From assembly GCA_013297745.1 (NCBI GenBank), contig JAAFIM010000032.1, positions 1 through 39,582 on the forward strand: a stretch of DNA of 39,582 bases, given 5' to 3'. The DNA comes from Chitinophagales bacterium (GTDB taxonomy: Bacteria; Bacteroidota; Bacteroidia; Chitinophagales; Saprospiraceae). The translations under genes were made by a program, and so were the position numbers. This document shows, one piece after another, positions 1 through 9,910 of this stretch. The notes under the pieces were generated by a model. That model was not told the DNA's origin. It saw only the letters and a program-made list of their open reading frames with translations, and searched no databases. The number at the start of each line of letters is the position of its first letter. The stretch's first letter is position 1.

Positions 1-560
1 TATTTATCTTTTAGCAATTTTTCCACCGCCTTAATCACAGTTTTGTCGCTTACTTTGGTGCGGGGGCTAAACACTTCTACCAGCTGACCTTTGCTATTGA
101 TTAAGAATTTTTGAAAATTCCAGCTTACGGGCGCATCTTTTAGCCCATTTTCTGATTTTTTGGTTAGAAATTTATAAATGGGGTGCATATTTTTGCCCTT
201 TACATCTATTTTTGCGAAAAGTGGGAACGTTACGTTATATTTGGAAGAGCAGAACGACTTAATTTTTTGATTATCGCCTGGTTCTTGTTTTAAAAAATCA
301 TTGCTCGGAAAAGCTAAAATTTCCAAACCTTGAGATTGGTAAGTTTCGTACAATTTTTGCAAATCCTCGTATTGGGGCGTAAGTCCGCACTCGCTGGCTG
401 TGTTGACAATCAATAAGACTTTGCCTTTATATTGGGCAAGGGAAACCTCTTTTTCGTCAATATCTTTGGCCGAAAAATCAAAAATTGATTTTGGCGGTAA
501 CAAAAATGCAGAAAATAACATAAAGGGAATAACAGCCAAAAGCCAATGAAATTTATTCAT
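1..560 (-). CDS. Glutathione peroxidase, exported (3' end at window edge)
   Basis: Thiol peroxidase of the glutathione peroxidase family, reducing hydroperoxides, probably with thioredoxin as donor because the active-site residue is Cys and not Sec. Start ATG at 560-558. Residues 1-22 form a hydrophobic N-terminal segment (MNKFHWLLAVIPFMLFSAFL), so it is probably periplasmic or membrane-anchored. The peroxidatic Cys58 lies in NTASECGLTPQY; the QEPG motif is at 92-95; Cys104 in KSFC is the probable resolving Cys; Trp147-Asn148 (SWNF) complete the catalytic tetrad. The usual FPCNQF cysteine is replaced by Ser (FPSNDF). 186 codons are visible, and the next codon begins TA at the window edge, so the stop is probably the very next base. 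It lies 110 bp from the divergent lipoprotein gene. The family assignment is firm; the electron donor is inferred. Confidence 0.93.
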   Translation of the reverse strand, partial: MNKFHWLLAVIPFMLFSAFLLPPKSIFDFSAKDIDEKEVSLAQYKGKVLLIVNTASECGLTPQYEDLQKLYETYQSQGLEILAFPSNDFLKQEPGDNQKIKSFCSSKYNVTFPLFAKIDVKGKNMHPIYKFLTKKSENGLKDAPVSWNFQKFLINSKGQLVEVFSPRTKVSDKTVIKAVEKLLKDK

Positions 561-669
561 TTTTATAATTTTTTTTGATATTTGATAAAGATTTTTTATA
601 AAATGATGGAATTGGAACAATTTTTGCTGATAATTGTTGTATTAAAAACAAAACCAACCAATTAATAAA

Positions 670-1326
670 ATGAGAACATTAAAACTTTTACTTGTGGGCG
701 CAATGAGCGCAGGTTTATTGCTTACTGCTTGCGACAACTCTGCAAATGTAGATTGCAGCAAATGCCAAAATCAACTGCCAACCGAAATTGATAATAAAGT
801 GCGCGGTGAGCAAGCTAAACAGTTTAAAGCAGAATTGGCTTCTTCCCTAAAAGAAGAGCTAAGCGAATTGCAGTTGGTGAAAAAATTGACCAATTTGCCC
901 AAAAATTTAAGCCAGTTAGACCCTTTGTTGATTGTCAAAACCAAAGAAGACAAAGATAAAACCATATCTTCTGCCAAAGAAGATGCTGCTTTGGTAAATT
1001 CTATATTCAATAGTTTGATAGCTGCCGAAAAGCAGGTTGGCGCGCTCAAAGTGGATTTGTCAATGTCAGAAGAGCCAATCGACGGCGGGCTGTTTTTGTT
1101 CGCCATAGCTTCAGAAAATGCGCGTGTTTTGGAGTTGCAAATGTATGATGAAGCAGATTTTAGTGTAGTAGCCAATAATCAAATTTCTTTATTGCCTGGC
1201 AATAATTATAAAGCCATTAATTTGAAAGATTTTAAAGCGGGCAACTATTTATTAAAACTTATCGACAAAAGTGCTAATGAAGAAATAGTGCGCAAAATCA
1301 GCATCTTGCCAGAAAACCTAAATTAG
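670..1326 (+). CDS. Lipoprotein of unknown function
   Basis: 218-residue protein with a clear lipoprotein signal: a basic start, a hydrophobic stretch, and lipobox LLTAC with Cys21 as the lipidation site. After it comes a short Cys-rich stretch (CDNSANVDCSKCQNQ) with a CxxC-like pair at 29 and 32. Residues 50-125 are charged, Lys/Glu/Leu-rich and probably helical; the C-terminal third looks beta-rich. I do not recognise a family. It is transcribed away from the peroxidase gene and ends at a strong bidirectional terminator, so it is probably monocistronic. Membrane anchoring is well supported; function is unknown. Confidence 0.8.
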   Translation: MRTLKLLLVGAMSAGLLLTACDNSANVDCSKCQNQLPTEIDNKVRGEQAKQFKAELASSLKEELSELQLVKKLTNLPKNLSQLDPLLIVKTKEDKDKTISSAKEDAALVNSIFNSLIAAEKQVGALKVDLSMSEEPIDGGLFLFAIASENARVLELQMYDEADFSVVANNQISLLPGNNYKAINLKDFKAGNYLLKLIDKSANEEIVRKISILPENLN

Positions 1327-1334
1327 GTATTCTT

Positions 1335-1371
1335 AAAAAAAGCAATCGTTTTAGGGCGATTGCTTTTTTTT
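1335..1371. terminator. Bidirectional intrinsic terminator
   Basis: Stem AAGCAATCG / CGATTGCTT around a short loop, flanked by an A-run on the left and a T-run on the right. It sits between the convergent genes ending at 1326 and 1374 and can serve both strands. Confidence 0.9.
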
Positions 1372-1373
1372 GA

Positions 1374-1784
1374 TTAAAAACGCCAAGCTAAGCCAAAGGA
1401 AGCTCGCCATTTTGCGCTTTGATTGGGATACGCCACATAATAAAAAGGAACAATTAGGCTTATTTTTTGTACAAACAGTTGAAAACCAGCTCCTAATGTA
1501 GGTCGTATTTTATCCGCAGTCCAGTCGGGATGATACCACAAAGAAGGATAAACTCCCGCCAAAATACCGCAAGATAGAGATGTTTTGCCTGTACGGGGAA
1601 TTTTGCTCTCAAAACGCAGCGCAGGACCTCCAAAATTTAGATAAAAAGCTTTTAAATCTGTGCTTACGCCCAAAGAACCCATAAGACTGAAACTTGCTTT
1701 TTTAGGTTTGGGCTCATTGACAGGCAGTTGTGCTTTAGCAGCGAAAGCACTAAAAAAGAAAACAGCGAAAATTAAAACTCTCAT
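1374..1784 (-). CDS. Small outer-membrane barrel-like protein, unknown
   Basis: 136 residues with a signal peptide (hydrophobic stretch ending AAKAQ, cleavage near residue 19). The mature part alternates hydrophobic and polar residues, is rich in Gly and aromatics (GGILAGVYPSLWYHPDW-like composition) and ends in ...FGLAWRF, the terminal aromatic typical of outer-membrane beta barrels. No family recognised. It lies 16 bp downstream of oxyR on the same strand, so it may be cotranscribed with oxyR. Localisation is inferred from composition and the C-terminal Phe. Confidence 0.72.
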   Translation of the reverse strand: MRVLIFAVFFFSAFAAKAQLPVNEPKPKKASFSLMGSLGVSTDLKAFYLNFGGPALRFESKIPRTGKTSLSCGILAGVYPSLWYHPDWTADKIRPTLGAGFQLFVQKISLIVPFYYVAYPNQSAKWRASFGLAWRF

Positions 1785-1800
1785 ATTTTGAATGTATTTT

Positions 1801-2724
1801 TTACTTCCATTCTACCACTTGCCCCCGTTGGCTATTTAGTAAATGGGCGGGTATATTTTTTTGGATAAAATTAGCCACACTCTTCAATAATTTATGTTTG
1901 GCAAAATGTCGGGCATAAACCAAAGAGATTTCGCGCAAAGGCACAGGCGAGTTGAGGCTATGAATTTGTTCGTTTTTATCTTCTATAGCTAATTCTGGCA
2001 ATAAGGTAATCCCCCCTTCTTTATCCACCAATCGGCGCAAACTTTCCAAAGAGCCGCTTTCATAATTTAAAGACGGATTGTTATTTTCGCCCAAGTTGCA
2101 CACATTGATGATTTGATTGCGAAAACAATTGCCTTGGCTCAACAACCATATTTTTTCTTTTGATAACTCTTCTATAGGTATGCTCGACCATTGCGAAAAT
2201 CTATGTTGTGGTTGTGAATATACCATAATCTCTTCATAAAAAAGAGGCATTTCCAAAATATAATTTTCTAATAACGGTGTCGCTAAAATAGCTAAATCCA
2301 ATTCATCGTTCAATAACGCTTTTGAAATTTGTGCTGTGGTTAATTCTTTTATACGGAGTTGGACTTGAGGAAAACTTCGCAAAAAATCTCCCGCGAATAG
2401 CGGCAAAAGATAAGGAGCTACAGTAGGAATTATACCAATACTCAACTCGCCTCCTATATCGTTGCGAAAATCTTTGACCATATCTATCATTCTTTGATGC
2501 TCTCTCAACACCAGTTTCGCTTGTTCTACCAGCACGGCTCCTACGTCTGTCAGGCTTATTGGTTGTCGGCTTCGGTCAAAAATTAGCGCGTTGAGCTCTT
2601 CTTCTGCTTTTTGGATTTGCATGCTCAATGTAGGTTGGGTTACAAAACAGGTTTCAGCCGCTTTTGCAAAATGCCGATGCTGGGCTACCGCTACGATGTA
2701 CTCCAATTGTAATAAACTCAACAT
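1801..2724 (-). CDS. oxyR: Hydrogen peroxide-sensing LysR regulator OxyR
   Basis: LysR-type transcription factor of 307 residues that switches on peroxide defence when oxidised. The N-terminal winged helix-turn-helix spans about 1-60 (LQLEYIVAVAQHRHFAKAAE, then TQPTLSMQIQKAEEELN). The regulatory domain carries the redox switch: Cys200 and Cys209 in GNCFRNQIINVC match E. coli OxyR Cys199 and Cys208 in spacing and context. This is what separates OxyR from other LysR proteins. The gene is divergent from katG, the classic target, and the 258-bp gap holds a palindrome with LysR-box form plus promoters for both genes. It probably represses itself and activates katG; it may also act on the peroxiredoxin at 5331. 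Confidence 0.95.
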   Translation of the reverse strand: MLSLLQLEYIVAVAQHRHFAKAAETCFVTQPTLSMQIQKAEEELNALIFDRSRQPISLTDVGAVLVEQAKLVLREHQRMIDMVKDFRNDIGGELSIGIIPTVAPYLLPLFAGDFLRSFPQVQLRIKELTTAQISKALLNDELDLAILATPLLENYILEMPLFYEEIMVYSQPQHRFSQWSSIPIEELSKEKIWLLSQGNCFRNQIINVCNLGENNNPSLNYESGSLESLRRLVDKEGGITLLPELAIEDKNEQIHSLNSPVPLREISLVYARHFAKHKLLKSVANFIQKNIPAHLLNSQRGQVVEWK

Positions 2725-2836
2725 ATTAATTTTTTTTGATAATCTATTTGCTAAAATAATGGCTAAAATACCCCTAAAAAGTTAGTGATAGACAACTTTT
2801 AGCGGCTTATGTTGTTAGGTGATTTGCAATACAGCG

Positions 2837-2865
2837 CAAAGATAGTAAAAACATTGCTTTATCAA
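2837..2865 (-). promoter_or_regulatory. oxyR promoter
   Basis: On the minus strand, TTG (2865-2863), an 18-nt spacer, and TATCTTTG (2844-2837) followed by CGC match the Bacteroidota -33/-7 promoter pattern. The -33 element lies inside the palindrome at 2860-2876, so binding there would block oxyR transcription. Confidence 0.65.
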
Positions 2866-2876
2866 TTAAATTGATA
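2860..2876. promoter_or_regulatory. Candidate OxyR operator (LysR box)
   Basis: TATCAATTAAATTGATA is a perfect 17-bp palindrome around a central A and contains ATC-N9-GAT, a form of the LysR-type T-N11-A box. It overlaps the oxyR -33 element and lies about 20 bp upstream of the katG -33 element, the expected place for an autorepressing activator. Binding by OxyR is inferred. Confidence 0.6.
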
Positions 2877-2894
2877 TATAAATAAGAAAAAGAG

Positions 2895-2926
2895 TTTGTA
2901 TAGGACAAAAACCTAATCTATCTTTG
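2895..2926 (+). promoter_or_regulatory. katG promoter
   Basis: TTTG (2895-2898), a 20-nt spacer and TATCTTTG (2919-2926) followed by CCCC: a near-perfect Bacteroidota sigma-A promoter 57 bp before the katG start codon. Confidence 0.75.
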
Positions 2927-2976
2927 CCCCATCAAAAAAAATATCAAGCAAAACCGTTCAACAATTAATTGGATAA

Positions 2977-5154
<2,178 letters not shown>

Positions 5155-5172
5155 TAAAACGCGGATATAATT

Positions 5173-5230
5173 AAAATGGTAGCCCCAAAAATTGTAAAAA
5201 ACACACAATTTTGGCTACCATTTTATATTT
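5173..5230 (+). terminator. katG terminator
   Basis: Long stem: AAAATGGTAGCC...AAAATTGT (5173-5194) pairs with ACAATTTTGGCTACCATTTT (5205-5224), with a small C/A bulge on the left arm, followed by T-rich sequence. Confidence 0.85.
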
Positions 5231-5266
5231 TTATCAAAAAAATAGCTGGTGTATGCAATTGATGAT

Positions 5267-5274
5267 TATCTTTG
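5267..5274 (+). promoter_or_regulatory. Peroxiredoxin gene promoter (-7 element)
   Basis: TATCTTTG followed by CGCC, 56 bp before the start codon and identical to the katG -7 element. I see no clear TTG at the -33 position, which would fit an activator-dependent promoter. Confidence 0.6.
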
Positions 5275-5330
5275 CGCCACAAACTTAATTTTAGTTCAAA
5301 TTTATAAATTAAAACCACAACCACAACAAA

Positions 5331-5879
5331 ATGGCTTATCTATTGGGTGTAGGGGAACAATTTCCCTCTTTTGAGAAAAAAGCTGTAGTTTCTTTGGAAG
5401 CAGGCAAAGAATTTGCTACCGTTAGCAATGATTTTGATAATGAAGAAGGTCGTTGGACTGTTATATTTTGGTGGCCAAAAGATTTTAGCGCAGTTTGCCC
5501 TTCTGAATTGGTTGCTTTCAATCAAACCCTTGCTGATTTCAAATCGCGCAACGCTAGCGTTTTAGGCTTTTCTACCGATACAGAATTGGTACACTTGGCT
5601 TGGCGTACTTACAATCCAGCGTTAAAAGATTTGCGTTTTCCTTTGGTAGAAGATACCAACAAAGCTTTGGCTTCAGAATTGGGTATTTTGCACGAAGCGG
5701 GTATAGCTTACCGCGTAACGTATATTATCGACCCCAAAAATGTTATACGCTGGCTTAGTGTAGGCGATTTGGCTATAGGAAGAGGCACAGAAGAAATTTT
5801 GCGTATGTTGGATGCTTTACAAAGTGGTGGACTTTGCCCCGTCAATTGGAAAAAAGGGGAAGATATGATTAAAATGTAA
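5331..5879 (+). CDS. AhpC-type peroxiredoxin (mycobacterial AhpC-like)
   Basis: Typical 2-Cys peroxiredoxin of 182 residues that reduces hydrogen peroxide and organic peroxides. The peroxidatic Cys56 is in PKDFSAVCPSEL, with Pro49 and Ser53 in the active-site loop (Ser replaces the common Thr) and Arg128 in YRVTYIIDP. The probable resolving Cys169 lies in LDALQSGGLCPVNWKKGED, which resembles the C-terminus of Mycobacterium tuberculosis AhpC (LCACNWRKGD) more than E. coli AhpC. The mycobacterial third cysteine is replaced by Val171. No ahpF or ahpD lies next to it, so the reductant is encoded elsewhere. It follows katG after a terminator and has its own promoter. The family is certain; the closest subfamily is judged by motif. 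Confidence 0.93.
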   Translation: MAYLLGVGEQFPSFEKKAVVSLEAGKEFATVSNDFDNEEGRWTVIFWWPKDFSAVCPSELVAFNQTLADFKSRNASVLGFSTDTELVHLAWRTYNPALKDLRFPLVEDTNKALASELGILHEAGIAYRVTYIIDPKNVIRWLSVGDLAIGRGTEEILRMLDALQSGGLCPVNWKKGEDMIKM

Positions 5880-5927
5880 AATTTTATCACCATCGGATTT
5901 CTATTATTTGGTTAATAATTTTCTCAA

Positions 5928-5958
5928 AAGCAAATTTCTAGCGAAGTTTGCTTTTTTT
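5928..5958 (+). terminator. Intrinsic terminator after the peroxiredoxin gene
   Basis: 11-bp stem AAGCAAATTTC / GAAGTTTGCTT (one G-U pair), loop TAGC, then seven T. It closely resembles the terminator at 38999-39030. Confidence 0.88.
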
Positions 5959-6024
5959 CGCGCAAATGGTTTAATAAATGTATAAAAACTATCTTGTGCC
6001 GTTTTTTTATCCTAAAATTGTTTT

Positions 6025-7128
6025 ATGCAACATCAACTTTTAAACAAATACGCGCATTTATTGGTTAATTATTGTGTGAATTTACAAGCAGGCGAACGCC
6101 TTTATGTAGAAACGACCACTTTAGCCGAACCTTTGGTGAGAGAAATTCACCGCGAAGCCCTGCGCGCTGGGGGAACTATGTACGCACATTTTGAGTTCCG
6201 CGACCAAAAATCTATCCTTTGGCAGGAAGCCAACGAAGAGCAATTATCGCAAATTTCGCCCTTATATGCCGAAGCGATGAGCAATTTTGACGCTTATATC
6301 CACATCCGCGCCCCTTTTTATGCTCAAGAGATAGTTGCTGCCTCTGCCGAACAGAATAAAATAGTGAATAAAGCCAACGCGGTTTATCGCCAACGTTATG
6401 CAGAACGCACGGCTACACTCAATTTAAGACGGAATTTATGCGAATTTCCCACCATAGCCAACGCCCAAAACGCGGGTTTGACCCTGGAAGAATACGCCGA
6501 TTTTATAACCAACGCTTGCTTTTTGAACCAAGATGAACCTGTAGCGCATTGGTTGGAAATTAGCAAAATGCAGCAAAAAGTGGTTAATTTTCTATCCAAA
6601 AAAAGCCAAATTCGGTACAAAAACGCCAATATGGACGTTCAATTCAGCACTCAAGGGCGCACTTGGATAAATTCGGACGGCAAAACGAATATGCCTTCGG
6701 GGGAAGTTTATACCTCGCCTGTAGAAAATTCGGTTAATGGCACTCTACATTTTGATTTGCCCTCTATGTACAACGGGCAAGAGGTGGAAGGGATTAGCCT
6801 TTGGGTAGAAAATGGGGAAGTGCAGCGTTGGGAAGCCAAAAAAGGGCAGGCGGTTTTGGATAAAATTTTCGCTGTGGCTGGTGCGCGCCATTTTGGAGAA
6901 GCGGCTATAGGCTGCAATTACAACATCCAACGCCCGGTCAAAAATATCCTTTTTGATGAAAAAATAGGCGGAACTGTACATTTGGCTGTGGGTCAATCTT
7001 ATCTACAAACTGGAGGCAAAAATCAATCCGCCGTGCATTGGGATATGATAGCTTCTATGCAGAATGGGGGCGAAATTTACGCCAACGGGGAGAAAATTTA
7101 TGAAAATGGCAAGTTCTTATTTTTGTAA
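6025..7128 (+). CDS. Aminopeptidase, M29 family
   Basis: Cytoplasmic metallo-aminopeptidase of the M29 family (AmpS, PepS, aminopeptidase T), which removes N-terminal residues from peptides using two divalent metals. 367 residues, slightly short for the family. The expected ligand set is visible in order: Glu227 in MPSGEVYTSP, Glu292 in FGEAAIG, His319 in GGTVHLAVG, Tyr326, and His338 with Asp340 in SAVHWDMI. No signal peptide. The gene stands alone between a terminator and the transporter gene 33 bp downstream, with which it may share a transcript. Identification is firm; substrate preference cannot be read. Confidence 0.93.
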   Translation: MQHQLLNKYAHLLVNYCVNLQAGERLYVETTTLAEPLVREIHREALRAGGTMYAHFEFRDQKSILWQEANEEQLSQISPLYAEAMSNFDAYIHIRAPFYAQEIVAASAEQNKIVNKANAVYRQRYAERTATLNLRRNLCEFPTIANAQNAGLTLEEYADFITNACFLNQDEPVAHWLEISKMQQKVVNFLSKKSQIRYKNANMDVQFSTQGRTWINSDGKTNMPSGEVYTSPVENSVNGTLHFDLPSMYNGQEVEGISLWVENGEVQRWEAKKGQAVLDKIFAVAGARHFGEAAIGCNYNIQRPVKNILFDEKIGGTVHLAVGQSYLQTGGKNQSAVHWDMIASMQNGGEIYANGEKIYENGKFLFL

Positions 7129-7161
7129 AACGGGTATAAACTTTATAAAAATAAATTAAAA

Positions 7162-8073
7162 ATGTTAGATTTTATCCTTAGTGTAGTTTGTACTGTGTTA
7201 TTATTGGTTATTTTAAAACTTTTTAATAATTTTAAAGTAGAAAAATTTACTGCTATAGTTATCAATTATTGGGTGGCTTTGCTTGTAGGTATGTTAGCCA
7301 CTAATTTTATACCCGAATTTGGAATAATTCATCAAAAACAATGGTTTCCGCACGCTATAGCTTTAGGCTTTTTATTTATAACCGGTTTTTATGTGATTGG
7401 CTTGAGCTTGCAGCATATAGGCGTGGCGATTTCTACAGTAGTGCAAAAAATGTCTTTGGTTATTTCTGTACCTTTTGCCATTTTTTACTTTCAGGAAGAT
7501 GCTAATTTGTTGAAAGTCAGCGCGATAACTTTAGCTTTGCTGGCTGTGGTTTGTATCAATATCCCCGCTAAAAAGGCAATTGACGAACCAAAATCTACAG
7601 AAAATTCGGTTTTAGACGATAAAAAATCTACTCGCCCAGCTTGGATTTGGTTTTTGCCCGTGTATTTACTGTTGAGTAGCGGCGCGATAGAGTGTTTGCT
7701 GCAATCTGCCCAAAACGATATTATAAAAAATGATAGTTTGGAAAGTGCCAATTTTACGATGATTTCTTTCGCGTTGGCGGCAACTATGGGCAGTATTTCT
7801 TTAGCGTATTCGTTGATAACCAAGAGGTTAGTTTTTGATTTAAGGAGCGTTATCGGTGGGATTATTTTGGGCATACCCAACTATTTTTCCATATTTTTTC
7901 TAATCCGCTCTTTCTCTTGGTTGGATAAATCGGTGGTTTTGCCCCTTAATAACATCAGTATTGTGGTTTTAACCGCTCTAATCGGGTTGATATTTTTTAA
8001 AGAAAGCCTAACCAAAATCAACTTAGCGGGTTTATTATTAGCTGTTGGGGCGATTATATTATTATCAATTTAA
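7162..8073 (+). CDS. EamA/DMT-like membrane transporter
   Basis: 303 residues, nearly all hydrophobic helices, consistent with the ten-helix drug/metabolite transporter fold made of two EamA-like halves. Half one covers about 1-135, a polar linker lies at about 136-165 (AIDEPKSTENSVLDDKKST) and half two covers about 166-303. Typical features include conserved small/polar residues in helices 3-4 (GVAISTVVQKMSLVISVPFAI) and the matching stretch in half two (VVLPLNNISIVVLTALIG). Probably an inner-membrane exporter or uptake carrier for a small metabolite; the substrate is not evident. It starts 33 bp after the aminopeptidase gene and the next gene begins 34 bp downstream. Confidence 0.82.
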   Translation: MLDFILSVVCTVLLLVILKLFNNFKVEKFTAIVINYWVALLVGMLATNFIPEFGIIHQKQWFPHAIALGFLFITGFYVIGLSLQHIGVAISTVVQKMSLVISVPFAIFYFQEDANLLKVSAITLALLAVVCINIPAKKAIDEPKSTENSVLDDKKSTRPAWIWFLPVYLLLSSGAIECLLQSAQNDIIKNDSLESANFTMISFALAATMGSISLAYSLITKRLVFDLRSVIGGIILGIPNYFSIFFLIRSFSWLDKSVVLPLNNISIVVLTALIGLIFFKESLTKINLAGLLLAVGAIILLSI

Positions 8074-8107
8074 ACCAAATTTATTTACCTTTAAACTTTC
8101 AACCACT

Positions 8108-8557
8108 ATGGTCAAATTTTTGTTAAAAGTTATCATCTTGTTCGCGATTGGTTGGTTTATTTACGCCAAATTTTGGGGCAATGAGAAAGAAAAACAAGTA
8201 GCAAGCAATATCGGGGCTGGTTTTTCCAAAATGGGCGAGGGTTTTGTGCAAATGTTGAGCGGGACAAAAGATGCTATAATCATAGAAGCCAACAAAGGCA
8301 CGTTTCAAAAAGCCTTAGAAAAAACGACAGAAGGCATCAATAAATTGAACGAAATGAGCAAAAATGGCAGTTTGAAAACCGATTTTAGCAACAGAATAGC
8401 CGATTTGGAAGCCAAGAAAAAAGATTTGCAGCAAAAAATGGAAGCAGCCAAACGCTTGAACGATGCTGCCCAAAACGAGCAGTTGAAAAAAGATTTCAAC
8501 ACTATAGCTGGCGAAATTGAGCAAGTTTCCAAAGAGATGGAAAAAGCTAAAAAATAA
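8108..8557 (+). CDS. Small membrane-anchored coiled-coil protein, unknown
   Basis: 149 residues. One N-terminal membrane segment (about 3-22, FLLKVIILFAIGWFIYAKFW) is followed by a Lys/Glu/Gln-rich part (about 75-149) with heptad-like spacing, probably a coiled coil. I chose the ATG at 8108 because it places the hydrophobic anchor at the N-terminus; an earlier in-frame start at 8045 would overlap the transporter gene and add a tail with no obvious role. No family recognised. It lies directly upstream of the AAA/DUF4435 pair, but the pair has its own promoter-like element, so a shared role is not supported. Confidence 0.78.
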   Translation: MVKFLLKVIILFAIGWFIYAKFWGNEKEKQVASNIGAGFSKMGEGFVQMLSGTKDAIIIEANKGTFQKALEKTTEGINKLNEMSKNGSLKTDFSNRIADLEAKKKDLQQKMEAAKRLNDAAQNEQLKKDFNTIAGEIEQVSKEMEKAKK

Positions 8558-8594
8558 TCTTTTTGAGCAAAGCGTAACTTTTCTTAAAAATGCT

Positions 8595-8602
8595 TACCTT
8601 TG
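8595..8602 (+). promoter_or_regulatory. Promoter (-7 element) of the AAA/DUF4435 pair
   Basis: TACCTTTG followed by CTC, 33 bp before the ATPase start codon, fits the local TAnnTTTGC pattern. No good -33 TTG at the right distance, so activity may be low or regulated. Confidence 0.5.
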
Positions 8603-8635
8603 CTCAATTTTTTAAACACTGAATTTTAACCAATA

Positions 8636-9904
8636 ATGAAAATAAAAAAAATAGAAATTTATGGCTTATTTGGTATGTTTGACCATACCATAGAGCTAAA
8701 ACAAGGCGGGGTCTCTATTATTTTTGGTAAAAATGGAATTGGTAAAACTGCCATTTTCAAAATTGTTAATGCTTTGTTTAACCAGCAATTAACGCAGTTG
8801 GTGGATATTGTGTTTTCCGAAGTGAAAATTACTTTTGATGATGATGATTTTATTAGTGCACAAAAGAATACTACTTCCTTATTGTCTGTGTCATACTTAG
8901 AGAAAGGTAGAGCACCTTTAATAACGGAAATTACAGCGGCCGAAATAAAAAAATCCTTAGAATGGCTTGAAACTAGAGCGCAAATTCGTGGCTATACAAT
9001 GATTGAAATAGATGGCTCTTTCTTTAAAGATAAAGATGGCAAAATTTTAACCAAAGAAGAACTTTTTGATATTGAACCTCATCTAAAAAATTATGAATTG
9101 CTCCCTAATACATTCAGTACTTTTTTACTAAAATCAAGATTGCAGCAAGTTAAAGTATCTTTTCTCACCATTGATAGGCTGCAAATAAAAACTGCCCCTA
9201 TAAAGAATAAGGATATTTCATATAAAGAAACAGCAACAGAACATTCCAAATTTATACAAAAAATGATTCAAACCGCCAAGGTTCAATATGCCAACGTGTC
9301 TCAAAAAATTGCAGCAAGACCAACCAAAGAAAGAATACCAGATAGGGCAATAACGGCTGATGAGCTAAGAACTCAAACTATAAAATTAATAGCTATCGAA
9401 CAAAAACTGCACTCTTTGGGTATTCTTGATGAGGTAGCGGATAGAAACTTGGCAGAAATTGACGAACTAAATGAAAATGAACGTAGTTTTGAGTTTGCTA
9501 CCATTTCGGATAAATTGGAAATATTGGAAGTTTACGCGGATATAGAAAAAAAAGGTAGTTTGTTTTTGCAAATTCTAAACAATAGCTTTGATTTTAAAAC
9601 GGTAAAAATTTCTGATAAAGGTTTTGTTATTAAAAATAATTTGGGCGTTGATATACTTCCAAGTGAACTTTCGTCTGGCGAAAAGCATCTTTTGGTTTTA
9701 TTTTTTCAGCTAATTTTTAAAACCCCTGAAAATTCTTTAGTTTTAATTGATGAGCCAGAATTATCGCTGCACGTGGATTGGCAGGACAAATTTGTAGAAA
9801 ATTTGCAAAACATAGCCCAATTACAAAACATTGATTTTATTATCGCTACCCATTCGCCTGATATAGCAGATGGACGAGCTAATATATCAAAAATTCTAAA
9901 ATAA
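8636..9904 (+). CDS. AAA/ABC-type ATPase, AriA-like (PARIS-like defence)
   Basis: 422-residue ATPase of the SMC/OLD-like AAA group. Walker A is GKNGIGKT at 31-38; the ABC signature is LSSGEKH at 345-351; Walker B is VLIDEPE with Asp372-Glu373; the switch His406 is in IIATHSPD. Between them lies a long insert (about 60-330), helical and charged, with no DNA-hook Cys motif as in RecN or Rad50. The next gene, 6 nt away, is a DUF4435 protein. This ATPase plus DUF4435 order is that of PARIS (AriA + AriB), in which AriA holds the AriB effector until a phage trigger appears. Arg codons are mostly AGA/AGG with no CGC, unlike the FAH gene downstream, which suggests transfer. It could instead be another AAA + TOPRIM abortive-infection pair. 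Confidence 0.8.
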   Translation: MKIKKIEIYGLFGMFDHTIELKQGGVSIIFGKNGIGKTAIFKIVNALFNQQLTQLVDIVFSEVKITFDDDDFISAQKNTTSLLSVSYLEKGRAPLITEITAAEIKKSLEWLETRAQIRGYTMIEIDGSFFKDKDGKILTKEELFDIEPHLKNYELLPNTFSTFLLKSRLQQVKVSFLTIDRLQIKTAPIKNKDISYKETATEHSKFIQKMIQTAKVQYANVSQKIAARPTKERIPDRAITADELRTQTIKLIAIEQKLHSLGILDEVADRNLAEIDELNENERSFEFATISDKLEILEVYADIEKKGSLFLQILNNSFDFKTVKISDKGFVIKNNLGVDILPSELSSGEKHLLVLFFQLIFKTPENSLVLIDEPELSLHVDWQDKFVENLQNIAQLQNIDFIIATHSPDIADGRANISKILK

Positions 9905-9910
9905 ATAATT

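Noticed and set aside
2890-2926. E. coli-type OxyR site (ATAG-N7-CTAT repeats)
   Set aside because: ATAG at 2900 and CTAT at 2918 are 18 bases apart, which does not fit the required spacing; the palindrome at 2860-2876 is a better candidate.
8108-8557. Third component of the defence pair
   Set aside because: The small membrane protein has a separate transcript start downstream and no feature shared with known PARIS loci; position alone is too weak.
8636-9904. RecF/RecN or SMC-type repair ATPase
   Set aside because: No RecN coiled-coil length, no Rad50 zinc hook and no RecF-specific ordering; the DUF4435 partner points to defence.
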